Assembly (NCBI GenBank): GCA_036675345.1
Contig: JAKFFE010000047.1
Location: 62,001 to 126,000, forward strand
DNA from: JALYOC01 sp036675345
GTDB taxonomy: Bacteria > Myxococcota > Myxococcia > Myxococcales > Myxococcaceae
Direction of reading: 5' to 3'
Length of the DNA: 64,000 bases
Position numbers and translations under genes: made by a program. The notes beneath the pieces were generated by a model, which did no database searches, was not told where the DNA came from, and worked only from the letters and a program-made list of their open reading frames with translations. Below are positions 7,682 through 16,056 of the stretch, in pieces (position 1 is the first letter of the stretch; each line of letters starts with the position of its first letter).

Positions 7682-10066
7682 ATGTCTGATTCGCCCGCCA
7701 CTGAGCTCGGAGTGGGGGGCGAGGACACGGCCCTCCACCTCCGTCGTGCCCAGCAGGTGCTGCTGGATGGCCTGGCCCAGCTCCGTGGCGAGGGCCAGCC
7801 GCTGGTCGCCACCGTGAAGTGTCGGCGGTGCTCCAAGGAGCTGCGACGCGCGGTCCTGGTGGCTCACGGGTGGGATCTCGAGTCCGCTGTCGAGGAACTC
7901 CCGGGGGTGCACTGCCTCAAGGGCGATGCGGTCACCTTCTCCCTGAAGCTCCTGCTCGGCCCGAGTGCCGAGGCCCTCCCCCCTGAGGACGGACCTCCCG
8001 GCCTGGAGTTGAACGCTCGCAAGCTGTTTACCCCCGAGGGCGAAGTCTCCTGGACGGGCGAGGGCGCGCTTCCGCTTGCTGCCAGCGAATGGAACCTGGA
8101 GCAGGAGCCCCGCGGGTTCAGTGTCTGTCATCCGTGCCGCCGATCCAGCGACGACCTCAAGGCCTTCGACCAGGTGCTGGGTCGGCTCCGAAGGGAGAAC
8201 CCGGGCCGGGGCGACAACTTGCTGGCGACCTTCTGTGCGGCTGCCGGCGCGTCGGAGGCTCCGGTGGACCAGAACCGGACTGTGCACTCCCTGGTCGCCA
8301 GGCCGGAGTCGTTCCGCCCCCTGGAGGTAGCCGACAAGTTGGCCGGCACCTCGGAATGGCCCAACGGGCTGGAGGTGATTGCCCGGTTCCTGGAGCAGCG
8401 GCGCCCCGAAGATCACCGTGGCTCACTCAGCGAGTTCCTCAAGGATCCCTACGGGCCACTGACCCGGGCAATGGCGAAGGAGAAGCTGGATCAGGATCCG
8501 GAGGTGAAGCCGAGGAACTACCTGGAGGCGCTGCAGTTCGTGGACGCGGTGGCGCGCTACAGCGGCGCCGATCACCTCCATGCTCGCTTCGAGGCCTACG
8601 CCACCTTCCGCGCCTTGAAGGTGACCCCCTATGGCCACACCGCCCTGGGACGGAAGCGGTTGATCTGGCAGCTGTCGCGCGACCTGGAGCTGCCGCAGCG
8701 CGAGGTCAACAAGCTGGCGGGGGAGATCAAGCTGGTCACCCTGGTCCGGAAGTATCACCCGGTGGAAGGGCACGTGTTCGTGCTGCCGATTCTGGCCAAG
8801 GCGGAGGAGACCTTGGCCAAGCGTCTCCACCACCGCCGAGCGTCGGTCGAGTGCCGCTCGCCCAAGCACCAGGAGAAGCTGAACGCGGGACAGCAGCGGG
8901 CAATCACCAATGCCCTGCAGCAGAAGCTCTCGATCGTCACTGGCGGCCCGGGCACCGGGAAGACGCACCTGCTGGGCGCCCTACTACGGACCATTGCCAG
9001 CCTGGATCCCAAGGCGCGGGTGGTGTTCGCCGCCCCCACCCACAAGGCGGTGCAGCGGATCACCGAGTCCCTGGGCGAGAGCGCCTCGCAGGTGCAGGTC
9101 CGGACGGTCCACTCCTGGCTCCGGCGGGCGTCGGACCTCAAGGAGGATCCGCCCTGGCTGATGGTGGTGGATGAGGCGGGCTTCCTGGACAGTCTCACCG
9201 CCGCGGAACTGATGGACGTGGCCTTCCACGCGGAGCGGGTGCTGCTGGTGGGAGACCCGGACCAGCTGCCCAGCATCGCCCCGGGCGCGGTGCTCCGGGA
9301 TTGCATCGAGCTGTTCCCCACTTTGGTGGAGCGTCTGACCGAGCAGATGCGGGCCGCCGATGGCCGCGGGCTGATCGAGGCCGCCTACGCGATCGCCGCC
9401 GGCCAGGTGCCCGCCGAGGCCCCGGGGGTCCGGATCCTGGCGCCCGGAGCGGACGCCGCCACCGTGGCCTACGAGCAGGTGGCCGCCTTCCGCGAGGCGG
9501 GGATGGAGCCGGAGCAGGTCCAGGTGCTGGCGCCCACCAACAAGCTGGTGGGGGCGATCAACCTGGCGATCCAGAACCGCTTCAATCCGCTGGGCAAGCC
9601 GGTCCCCGGGCCCAACCGGTTGCGGGTGGGCGACCGGGTGGTGTGCACCCAGACTGTGCTGGAGGAGCGGCTGACCAACGGCCGTCAGGGATACATCCGG
9701 CAGGCGGCGGTGGCCGGAGCGATGATCGAGTGGGACGGCGAACCGACCCCGGTGCTGGTGGGCGCCCTGCACCTGGAGAACGTCGCGCCCGCGTACGCGA
9801 TGACCGTCCACAAGAGCCAGGGCTCGGAGTGGAAGCACGTGGTGGTGGTGCTGGGCAACGACAACTGGTTCGAGCGCTCCTTGCTGTACACCGCCGCCAC
9901 CCGGGCCAAGGAGACGCTGGTGCTGGTCGCCACCGAGGAGCAGCTGCGCCGGGTCGCCAACAAGGTCGAGCGCCGGGTCACCACCCTTTTCCCGTCGATG
10001 AAGGCGAAGGTCGATCCGGAACCGGCAGAGGCAGCGGTCGTCGACCCGCCGACCGAAGCAGACTGA
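7682..10066 (+). CDS. RecD-like SF1B DNA helicase with unusual cysteine-pair N-terminal region
   Basis: 794 residues. The C-terminal half is a superfamily 1B helicase: motif I VTGGPGTGKTH near 420, motif Ia AAPTHKA, motif II VVDEAGF near 497, motif III GDPDQLPS, and a UvrD_C_2-type end with MTVHKSQGSEW and AATRAKE. This matches RecD2-type 5'-3' helicases. The first 330 residues do not look like the usual RecD2 helix-hairpin-helix region; they carry CRRC near 47 and CHPC near 149, possibly one zinc site. No RecB or RecC gene is in the window. The start ATG is 14 bases after the ABC-F stop, so the two may be cotranscribed. Two tandem hairpin units begin 34 bases downstream. Confidence 0.85.
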   Translation: MSDSPATELGVGGEDTALHLRRAQQVLLDGLAQLRGEGQPLVATVKCRRCSKELRRAVLVAHGWDLESAVEELPGVHCLKGDAVTFSLKLLLGPSAEALPPEDGPPGLELNARKLFTPEGEVSWTGEGALPLAASEWNLEQEPRGFSVCHPCRRSSDDLKAFDQVLGRLRRENPGRGDNLLATFCAAAGASEAPVDQNRTVHSLVARPESFRPLEVADKLAGTSEWPNGLEVIARFLEQRRPEDHRGSLSEFLKDPYGPLTRAMAKEKLDQDPEVKPRNYLEALQFVDAVARYSGADHLHARFEAYATFRALKVTPYGHTALGRKRLIWQLSRDLELPQREVNKLAGEIKLVTLVRKYHPVEGHVFVLPILAKAEETLAKRLHHRRASVECRSPKHQEKLNAGQQRAITNALQQKLSIVTGGPGTGKTHLLGALLRTIASLDPKARVVFAAPTHKAVQRITESLGESASQVQVRTVHSWLRRASDLKEDPPWLMVVDEAGFLDSLTAAELMDVAFHAERVLLVGDPDQLPSIAPGAVLRDCIELFPTLVERLTEQMRAADGRGLIEAAYAIAAGQVPAEAPGVRILAPGADAATVAYEQVAAFREAGMEPEQVQVLAPTNKLVGAINLAIQNRFNPLGKPVPGPNRLRVGDRVVCTQTVLEERLTNGRQGYIRQAAVAGAMIEWDGEPTPVLVGALHLENVAPAYAMTVHKSQGSEWKHVVVVLGNDNWFERSLLYTAATRAKETLVLVATEEQLRRVANKVERRVTTLFPSMKAKVDPEPAEAAVVDPPTEAD

Positions 10067-10100
10067 GACGTCACGGCCCTCGTAGCCCAGGTCCCCTCAG

Positions 10101-10169
10101 TGGACAGCGAGGGAGGAACCAAGACTGGTCGCTGAAAAGGACACAGGTGTCTTTCTTGGCGACCAGTCC
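10101..10169. repeat. Tandem hairpin unit, copy 1
   Basis: 69-base unit repeated 81 bases further on. Arms 10123-10132 and 10159-10168 are a perfect 10-base inverted repeat. The bases between them continue the stem with one mismatch and some G-T pairs up to GACAC/GTGTC around the centre. The whole 46-base core can therefore fold into a single hairpin. No T-run follows, so it is not a plain intrinsic terminator. Confidence 0.8.
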
Positions 10170-10181
10170 AGGTCCGCCCGG

Positions 10182-10250
10182 TTGACCGCGAGCGAGCAAC
10201 CAAGACTGGCCGCTGAAAAGGACACCGGTGTCTTTCTTGGCGGCCAGTCC
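10182..10250. repeat. Tandem hairpin unit, copy 2
   Basis: Second copy of the unit at 10101. The left-arm base T10129 is C here (10210) and the paired A10162 is G (10243), a compensatory change that keeps the stem. The centre becomes a perfect 12-base palindrome (GACACCGGTGTC). The 20 bases outside the left arm are also conserved (GCGAGxGAGxAACCAA), so the repeated unit is larger than the hairpin. Confidence 0.8.
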
Positions 10251-10685
10251 TCTGCAGGGCTCCTGACCCGCGGAGCTGTGCCTAGGCAGGGACTCGGCGT
10301 CCACGCGGATCCACATCTTCCCCGCCAAAAAGGCAGCGCGGCGCGGACAAGGGGCGGGCCCCGGCGGCCCCTGACGGCGGTCCCGTCTGGCAATCGATCC
10401 CCGCACGTATTGCCTCTTGTTCCTGAGAGGTGCTCCGGCAGGCCTGTCGCACTCCAGGCCCAGTCCTGCTACCCCGGTGTTCGCATTGCGTTGGCCTACG
10501 GGGTGCCCTACCCCGAGCAGGCCCCCCAGCCGCTGGACGCGACCACCGCGCGGCACCATCCAGGGTGGGGGCTCAGCGCCGTTGTGCGCGCGCTCCGAGG
10601 CCCCCCGCCGCTGTGCCGAGATCATCGCCGCCGGGTCGGACCGGACCTCCGCAATCACCCCGGTGCCCCCAGCGTAGGGTCCCCA

Positions 10686-11561
10686 GTGCTCGAACTCACC
10701 CGCCTCTCCAAGCGCTACCCCAACGGGACCCAGGCGCTGTGCGACGTCAGCCTCCAGGTCGGCAATGGCCTGTTCGGGTTGCTGGGCCCCAACGGCGCCG
10801 GGAAGTCCACCCTGATGCGGACCCTGGCCACGCTGCAGGAGCCGGACAGCGGCACCCTGCGGCTGGACGGCAAGGACGTGCTGGCCGACCCCCAGGCGCA
10901 CCGGCGGCGACTGGGCTACCTCCCCCAGGAGTTCGGGGTGTACCCGGGGGTATCTGCCACCGCGCTGCTGGAGCACCTGGCCCTGCTCAAGGGCGTTGCC
11001 GATCGCCGGGAACGGGCGGCCCAGGTGGACGCCCTGCTGCATCGGACCAACCTCCATGCCCATCGGCGCAAGGCGGTGGACAGCTTCTCCGGAGGAATGC
11101 GCCGCCGCTTCGGGATCGCCCAGGCGCTGCTCGGTGATCCCCGACTGATCATCGTCGACGAGCCCACCGCCGGGCTGGATCCGGAGGAACGTCACCGCTT
11201 CCACGATCTGCTCAGCGAACTGGGCGAGCGGGTGATCGTGATCCTCTCCACCCATATCGTGGAGGACATCCGAGAGCTGTGCCCGCGGATGGCGATCCTC
11301 TCCCAGGGACGGATCCTGCTGGAGGGAGAACCCGATCGCCTGGTGGAGACCCTGTCCGGGCGGGTGTGGCGAAAGACGATCCACCGGGAGGCGATCGACC
11401 AGTACCGCGCCTCGCTGACCGTGCTCTCCACCCAGCGGCATTCCGGACGCACCCGGATCCAGATTCTTGCCGACGCGGCTCCCGAGGCGGGCTTCGAGCA
11501 AGTCCCCGCCGACCTGGAGGACGTGTACTTCTCCGCGCTCTCCTCGCCGCGGGCCGCCTAG
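10686..11561 (+). CDS. ABC transporter ATP-binding protein (ABC-2 exporter type)
   Basis: 291 residues. Walker A GPNGAGKST near residue 38, Q-loop YLPQEFG, signature SFSGGMRRR, Walker B LIIVDEPTAGLDP and an H-loop STHIVEDI, typical of DrrA/CcmA-type exporter ATPases. The C-terminal 70 residues are a variable regulatory tail. The GTG at 10686 begins the conserved LELTRLSKRY segment; it lacks a clear Shine-Dalgarno and has TAGGGT five bases before it. The permease/peptidase fusion starts on the base after its stop, so the two are one operon and probably one complex. Confidence 0.88.
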   Translation: MLELTRLSKRYPNGTQALCDVSLQVGNGLFGLLGPNGAGKSTLMRTLATLQEPDSGTLRLDGKDVLADPQAHRRRLGYLPQEFGVYPGVSATALLEHLALLKGVADRRERAAQVDALLHRTNLHAHRRKAVDSFSGGMRRRFGIAQALLGDPRLIIVDEPTAGLDPEERHRFHDLLSELGERVIVILSTHIVEDIRELCPRMAILSQGRILLEGEPDRLVETLSGRVWRKTIHREAIDQYRASLTVLSTQRHSGRTRIQILADAAPEAGFEQVPADLEDVYFSALSSPRAA

Positions 11562-14500
11562 ATGCTGCTCGGGATCATCGCCTTCGAGTGGCGGTACGCC
11601 ACCCGCCGGCTCACCTTCGCGGCCGCTGCGGCCACCTTCGCGCTCCTGGCCTTCGCCCTCACCTCCACCGGGTTCGGCGCGGTGGAGACCCCGGTCAACG
11701 CCCCCTACGCGATCACCTACACGGTGGGCTTCCTCACCCTGCTCTCGGTGTTCGCGGTGACCGTGCTGGTGGCCCCCTCGCTGCTCCGGGACACCGAGCA
11801 CCAGATGGCGGAGCTGATCTACGCCACCGCGGTGACCCGGACCCGCTACCTGTTGGGCAGGTTCGTGGGCTCCTTCCTGGCGGCGGCCACTGCCTTCGCC
11901 TTCGCCCTCCCGGGGATGCTCGCGGCCACCCTCCGCCACCCTCCCGAGCGGGTCGCGCCCTTCGACCTGCTGCACTACCTGTGGCCGTTCTTCGGGCTGG
12001 CCCTGCCCAGCATGCTGTTCGTGGCGGCGCTGCTGTTCACCGTCGCCGCCCTGACCCGCAGCAGCCTGGTCACCTACCTGGCCGGGGTCTGCCTGTACGC
12101 GCTGTACTTCCTGGCCGCGGTGGTCACCAACTCGCCGCTGCTGGCCGCCTCCCGCCCCAGCACCGCGGAGGAGCTGATCTGGAGCGCGCGGGTCGACCCC
12201 TTCGGCCTCTCCGCCTTCTTCGAACAGACGCACCACTGGACCGCCGCCGAGCGCGCCGTGCAGTCCTTCTCCTGGTCCGGCGAGTTCCTGCTCAATCGGC
12301 TGATCTGGCTGGCGGTGGCCGCGGCGCTGCTGGCCCTCGCGCATCGGCGCTTCGCCTTCCGGGTCTCGCTCTCCCGTCCCCGCGCGGAGGCGGCGGAGAC
12401 CCGGTTCGAAGTCGGCCCGGGCCCCGAGCGGGACGGCCTGACGTCCACCGGAGGCCGGGCCGCTGCCGGATCGCCCGGAACTGGATGCGCGGCCTACCAC
12501 CCGACCGCAGTCCGCAGTGGCCATTCCTGGCGCCTCCTGGGATCCACTGCCCGAGTGGAGCTGGGGGCGGTGTTCCGCAGCTGGCCCTTCGCCGCGCTGA
12601 TGATCCTGTGGGTGGGCGCCTCGGCGCTGCAGATCATCGAGAACCTCCGGCGCGGAGAGTTTGGCACCGCGCTGTATCCGACCTCCGGGTTGATCCTGGG
12701 ACACCTCCAGCAGCCGCTGATGATCTTCGGTCTGCTGCTGGTGATCTTCTTCGGCGCGGAGTTGGTGTGGAGGGAGCGGACCACCCGCGTCTCCGAGATC
12801 GTGGACGCCACCGCCGCCTCCAGCGTGGTGTTCCTGGGAGGGAAGCTGGTGGCCCTCTGGACGCTGGTGGCGGTGTTGATTGCCACCTCGCTGGGGGTGG
12901 CGCTGACGATCCAGCTCTCGACCGGCTACGACCGGATCGAACCTGGGGTGCTGGCCGCCCTGTTCTATTTCGGGGGCGTTCCCCTGGCGCTGTTCGCGGT
13001 CCTGGTCCTGCTGTTCCAGACCCTGGTCCCCAATCGTCACGCCGGGATGATGGTGTCCCTGGCCGCGGCCGCGCTGCTGACCCTGGGCATCCCCGGCTCT
13101 CCGGAGCACCCGCTGCTGCGGTACGCGAACGGAGGACCGCTCTCCTACTCCGAGTTCGACGGCTTTGGACCGGGGGCCTGGGTGTTCACCGCCTTCATGG
13201 CCTACTGGTCCGCGTTGGCCGCGGTGCTGGGGATGGTCAGCTACGGACTCTGGCGACGAGGCACCGACGGCGGGCTGCGAGCTCGGCTGGCCGCGCTTCC
13301 CCGTCGCTGGGGGCGTTCAGGCGCCCTGCTGGCTGCGGGCCTCGCGCTGGTCTTCCTGGGTGGCGGCGCGGTGCTGTTCCACCAGGTGGAGACGGTGAAC
13401 GGCTACCAGGGTTCGGAGGAGCGGACCGCCTGGCGAGCGGACTACGAACGGACCTACGCGTCGGTGGCGTCGCTTCCCCAGCCCACCCTCGCCCATCTGG
13501 AGGCCCGGCTGGACCTCCATCCCCAGGAACGCCGTTTCCAACTGGAGGGTACCTACCGCCTGGAGAACCGAACCGCCCAGGTGCTCACCTCGGTGATTGC
13601 CACCTTCCGCCCGGAGGTGGAGGTGCAGTCGGTGACCGTGGGGGGCCGTCCGCCCTTGCGACACGACTCCCGCTTCGGGGTGCGCACCTTCGAGGTGCAC
13701 CTGCTGCCCGGCGCCAGCACCGAACTGGCCTTCCAGCTCTCCGTGCAGCGACAAGGCGCGACGGCAAACGTGCAGCACGACATCCTCCCCAACGGGACGC
13801 TGCTGCTCGGCCATCGGCTCCTGCCAACGCTGGGCTATCGCCGGGGCCTGGAGTTGGACGACCCCATTGGGCGATCCCAGCGGGGCCTGCCGGTGAAGTC
13901 CACCGCCCCGGAGGAGGACCCGGTCCCGCTGACCTTCGACCTCACGATCTCCACCCCTTCCGATCAGGTGCCCGTCACTGCCGGAGTGCTCCGGCAGACC
14001 TGGCTCCAGGACGGCCGTCGCATCGCCCGGTTCGCGGTGGATCACCCGGTCGCCCCGGCCCTGTTCTTCGCCTCCGCCCGCTACCAGGTGCAGCGCACCC
14101 ATCACCAGGGAGTGGAGATCGAGATCCTCCACCACCCCCTGCACGGGACCAACGTGCCCCGCATCCTGGAGGCCACCACCCGGTCGCTGGACTACTTCAC
14201 CACCCACTTCGGCCCGTATCCGTTCCCACAGCTTCGGCTCGCCGAGGTGCCCGCCTACGACGACCGGTTCGGCGGATTCGCGCTCCCGGCGACGATCCTC
14301 CTCACCGAGGACCGCGCCTTCCTGACCGACCTGCGGGATCCGGATCGGGTGGACATCGTCACCAAGCGGACCGCCCACGAGGTCGCCCACCAGTGGTGGG
14401 GACATCAGGTCACCCCTGCGGCCGGCCCCGGGGCCAGCGCGGTGGTGGAGACCCTGGCCCGTTACTCGGAGCTGATGGTCCTCAAGGAGAGCGCCGGAGA

Positions 14501-15137
14501 GGCTGCGCTGCGTGAGGCGCTGAAGGTGGAGCTGGGCCGCTATCTGAGTGGACGCACCCAGCAGCAGGACGTGCCGCTGGTGGAGGTGGAGGACCAGTCC
14601 TTCGTCTACTACGCCAAGGGGGCGCTGGTGATGGCCGCGCTGCGGGACCTGATTGGCGAGGCGGAGGTGAATCGGGCCCTGCGCGCGCTGCTGGCCCAGG
14701 CGAAGGGTTCAGGCCCGGCGCCCACCGCCCGAGATCTGCTGGCGCACCTGAGTCAGGTCACTCCCCCCGAGCATCGGCCGCTGTTGGAGGAGTGGTGGAC
14801 CCGGACCGTCCTCTACGATCTGCGGGTGGTCTCGGCCACCTCCACCCCGTTGTCCGACGGCCGCTTCCGGATCGAGGCCGCGCTGCACGCGGACAAGATC
14901 GAACTCCGGGACGGACGGGAGGTGCGGCTGCCGATGGACGAGACGCTGGAGCTGGCCCTGTACGACGAGCACCCGGACCGCGGCGGGGTCCCGGGGAAGA
15001 CCTGGACCCAGCGGCTGGGGGGGGACACCCGATTGGAGCTGATTGCCGATCAGCCCCCCGGCTACCTGGTGATCGATCCGCAGCTGCGCCGGATCGACCG
15101 CAAACCAGAGGACAACGCCCGGAAGATCTCTCCCTAG
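11562..15137 (+). CDS. ABC-2 permease fused to an M1-type metallopeptidase domain
   Basis: 1191 residues. The first half (about 1-620) is two blocks of six or so membrane helices separated by a loop near 270-330, as in ABC-2 permeases. The second half is extracytoplasmic and ends in an M1 aminopeptidase-like region with HEVAHQWWG near residue 938 (zinc ligands and catalytic Glu) and a further Glu about 20 residues on (ETLARYSEL). The canonical substrate-binding GxMEN motif is not visible; FGGFALPAT stands in its place. Fusions of this plan with a neighbouring ABC ATPase are known across bacteria, with no settled function. Export coupled to processing of a peptide is a reasonable guess. It overlaps the convergent DUF1963 gene by four bases. 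Confidence 0.87.
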   Translation: MLLGIIAFEWRYATRRLTFAAAAATFALLAFALTSTGFGAVETPVNAPYAITYTVGFLTLLSVFAVTVLVAPSLLRDTEHQMAELIYATAVTRTRYLLGRFVGSFLAAATAFAFALPGMLAATLRHPPERVAPFDLLHYLWPFFGLALPSMLFVAALLFTVAALTRSSLVTYLAGVCLYALYFLAAVVTNSPLLAASRPSTAEELIWSARVDPFGLSAFFEQTHHWTAAERAVQSFSWSGEFLLNRLIWLAVAAALLALAHRRFAFRVSLSRPRAEAAETRFEVGPGPERDGLTSTGGRAAAGSPGTGCAAYHPTAVRSGHSWRLLGSTARVELGAVFRSWPFAALMILWVGASALQIIENLRRGEFGTALYPTSGLILGHLQQPLMIFGLLLVIFFGAELVWRERTTRVSEIVDATAASSVVFLGGKLVALWTLVAVLIATSLGVALTIQLSTGYDRIEPGVLAALFYFGGVPLALFAVLVLLFQTLVPNRHAGMMVSLAAAALLTLGIPGSPEHPLLRYANGGPLSYSEFDGFGPGAWVFTAFMAYWSALAAVLGMVSYGLWRRGTDGGLRARLAALPRRWGRSGALLAAGLALVFLGGGAVLFHQVETVNGYQGSEERTAWRADYERTYASVASLPQPTLAHLEARLDLHPQERRFQLEGTYRLENRTAQVLTSVIATFRPEVEVQSVTVGGRPPLRHDSRFGVRTFEVHLLPGASTELAFQLSVQRQGATANVQHDILPNGTLLLGHRLLPTLGYRRGLELDDPIGRSQRGLPVKSTAPEEDPVPLTFDLTISTPSDQVPVTAGVLRQTWLQDGRRIARFAVDHPVAPALFFASARYQVQRTHHQGVEIEILHHPLHGTNVPRILEATTRSLDYFTTHFGPYPFPQLRLAEVPAYDDRFGGFALPATILLTEDRAFLTDLRDPDRVDIVTKRTAHEVAHQWWGHQVTPAAGPGASAVVETLARYSELMVLKESAGEAALREALKVELGRYLSGRTQQQDVPLVEVEDQSFVYYAKGALVMAALRDLIGEAEVNRALRALLAQAKGSGPAPTARDLLAHLSQVTPPEHRPLLEEWWTRTVLYDLRVVSATSTPLSDGRFRIEAALHADKIELRDGREVRLPMDETLELALYDEHPDRGGVPGKTWTQRLGGDTRLELIADQPPGYLVIDPQLRRIDRKPEDNARKISP

Positions 15138-15952
15138 GCGCAGGACCAGTTCAAGGCCAGCACCTCCGGGTGCTGCTTGCACTGGGAGAGCTGGACGATC
15201 CCCGCGTCGCCCCACATGTACGGGAGGTTCTTCTCCGACTCGATCTGGAAGATCGTCTCCATCCGGCTCGCACAGCGGGGGCACTGCGGATACTCCGGGC
15301 CCTGGATCCAGTAGGGCCAGCCGCGCAGCTTGTCTCCCTCCACGGCCTGGGAGATCTGCTCCGCCTCCAGCTCGCCCAAGGGAAACGGCGGAGAGTCCAA
15401 CCCCACCGCGGGACAGCGCACCTTCACCGTCTTCGCCTTGAAGTCGTAGTCGTAGGAGAGGCCCAGGTCCTCGTGCTCGGCCGCCGAGGGGAGATCGTCC
15501 TTGGCCTCCCAGCCGACGATCGCCTTGGCGGGAAAGGGCTCCTCTACCGGCGCGGCCGGCTGGGTCTCCGCCGAGGCCTCCACCACCCGGACCGAGTGCA
15601 GCTCGCTGAATGGCACCGACCCGCCCACCTCCGACTCGCAGTCCTGATGCTCGCAATAGAACGCCTGGAACAGGCCGGAGGACGGCAGCGCCCCGCGCGC
15701 GCCCTCGGGCAGTGAGCCCAGGTCCAGCTGCAGCAGCAACCGCAGCGGGCGCCGACAGTGACCACAGCCGGGATGTTCGGCTCCCTTCGACAACCACGGC
15801 TGTCCCCCATACCGGGACCCGTTGGGCGGACCTGCCGTCTCGGCCACCTTCGGGATCCACGCGGTGCGTCGGTGCTGGGCAATCCACGGCTGGAGCTGCT
15901 GGAGGATCTTCTCGGGAGTCATCGGGCTCCATCCAAGCACGGACTGGCTCAC
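15134..15952 (-). CDS. DUF1963 (YwqG-like) protein
   Basis: 272 residues resembling the DUF1963 family: YGGQPWL near the N-terminus, LLLQLDLGSLPEG in the middle, and a C-terminal GDAGIVQLSQCKQHPEVLAL element close to the family's usual end. Three CxxC-type pairs (CGHC, CPRC and scattered Cys) suggest metal binding. The cellular role of the family is unknown. Translation may start at GTG 15952 or at ATG 15922; neither has a strong ribosome site, and the conserved part begins after both. Convergent with the ABC/M1 gene. Confidence 0.75.
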   Translation of the reverse strand: MSQSVLGWSPMTPEKILQQLQPWIAQHRRTAWIPKVAETAGPPNGSRYGGQPWLSKGAEHPGCGHCRRPLRLLLQLDLGSLPEGARGALPSSGLFQAFYCEHQDCESEVGGSVPFSELHSVRVVEASAETQPAAPVEEPFPAKAIVGWEAKDDLPSAAEHEDLGLSYDYDFKAKTVKVRCPAVGLDSPPFPLGELEAEQISQAVEGDKLRGWPYWIQGPEYPQCPRCASRMETIFQIESEKNLPYMWGDAGIVQLSQCKQHPEVLALNWSCA

Positions 15953-16056
15953 TTCGAGGCCTCGTCCATCGAGGGTGTGAACCCGCTCTACGAAGCGCCC
16001 TGATCCGGTCGTTTCAGTCCCAGCTTCCGGCGGGGGGCGATTATCGTCCCTCCACG

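Larger units (their letters stand above)
10067..10685. other. 619-base intergenic region
   Basis: No convincing gene on either strand: the open frames here give Arg/Pro-rich, low-complexity translations with no motifs. It holds the two hairpin units (10101-10250) near its left end. The remaining 435 bases show nothing I recognise apart from a TAGGGT box five bases before the start of the next gene. Confidence 0.7.

Noticed and set aside
10071..13109. A very long minus-strand open frame (about 1000 codons) opposite the ABC ATPase and permease
   Set aside because: The translation is Gln/Gly/His/Arg-rich with no domain, and the plus strand carries clear ABC genes. Long antisense frames are expected at this GC content.
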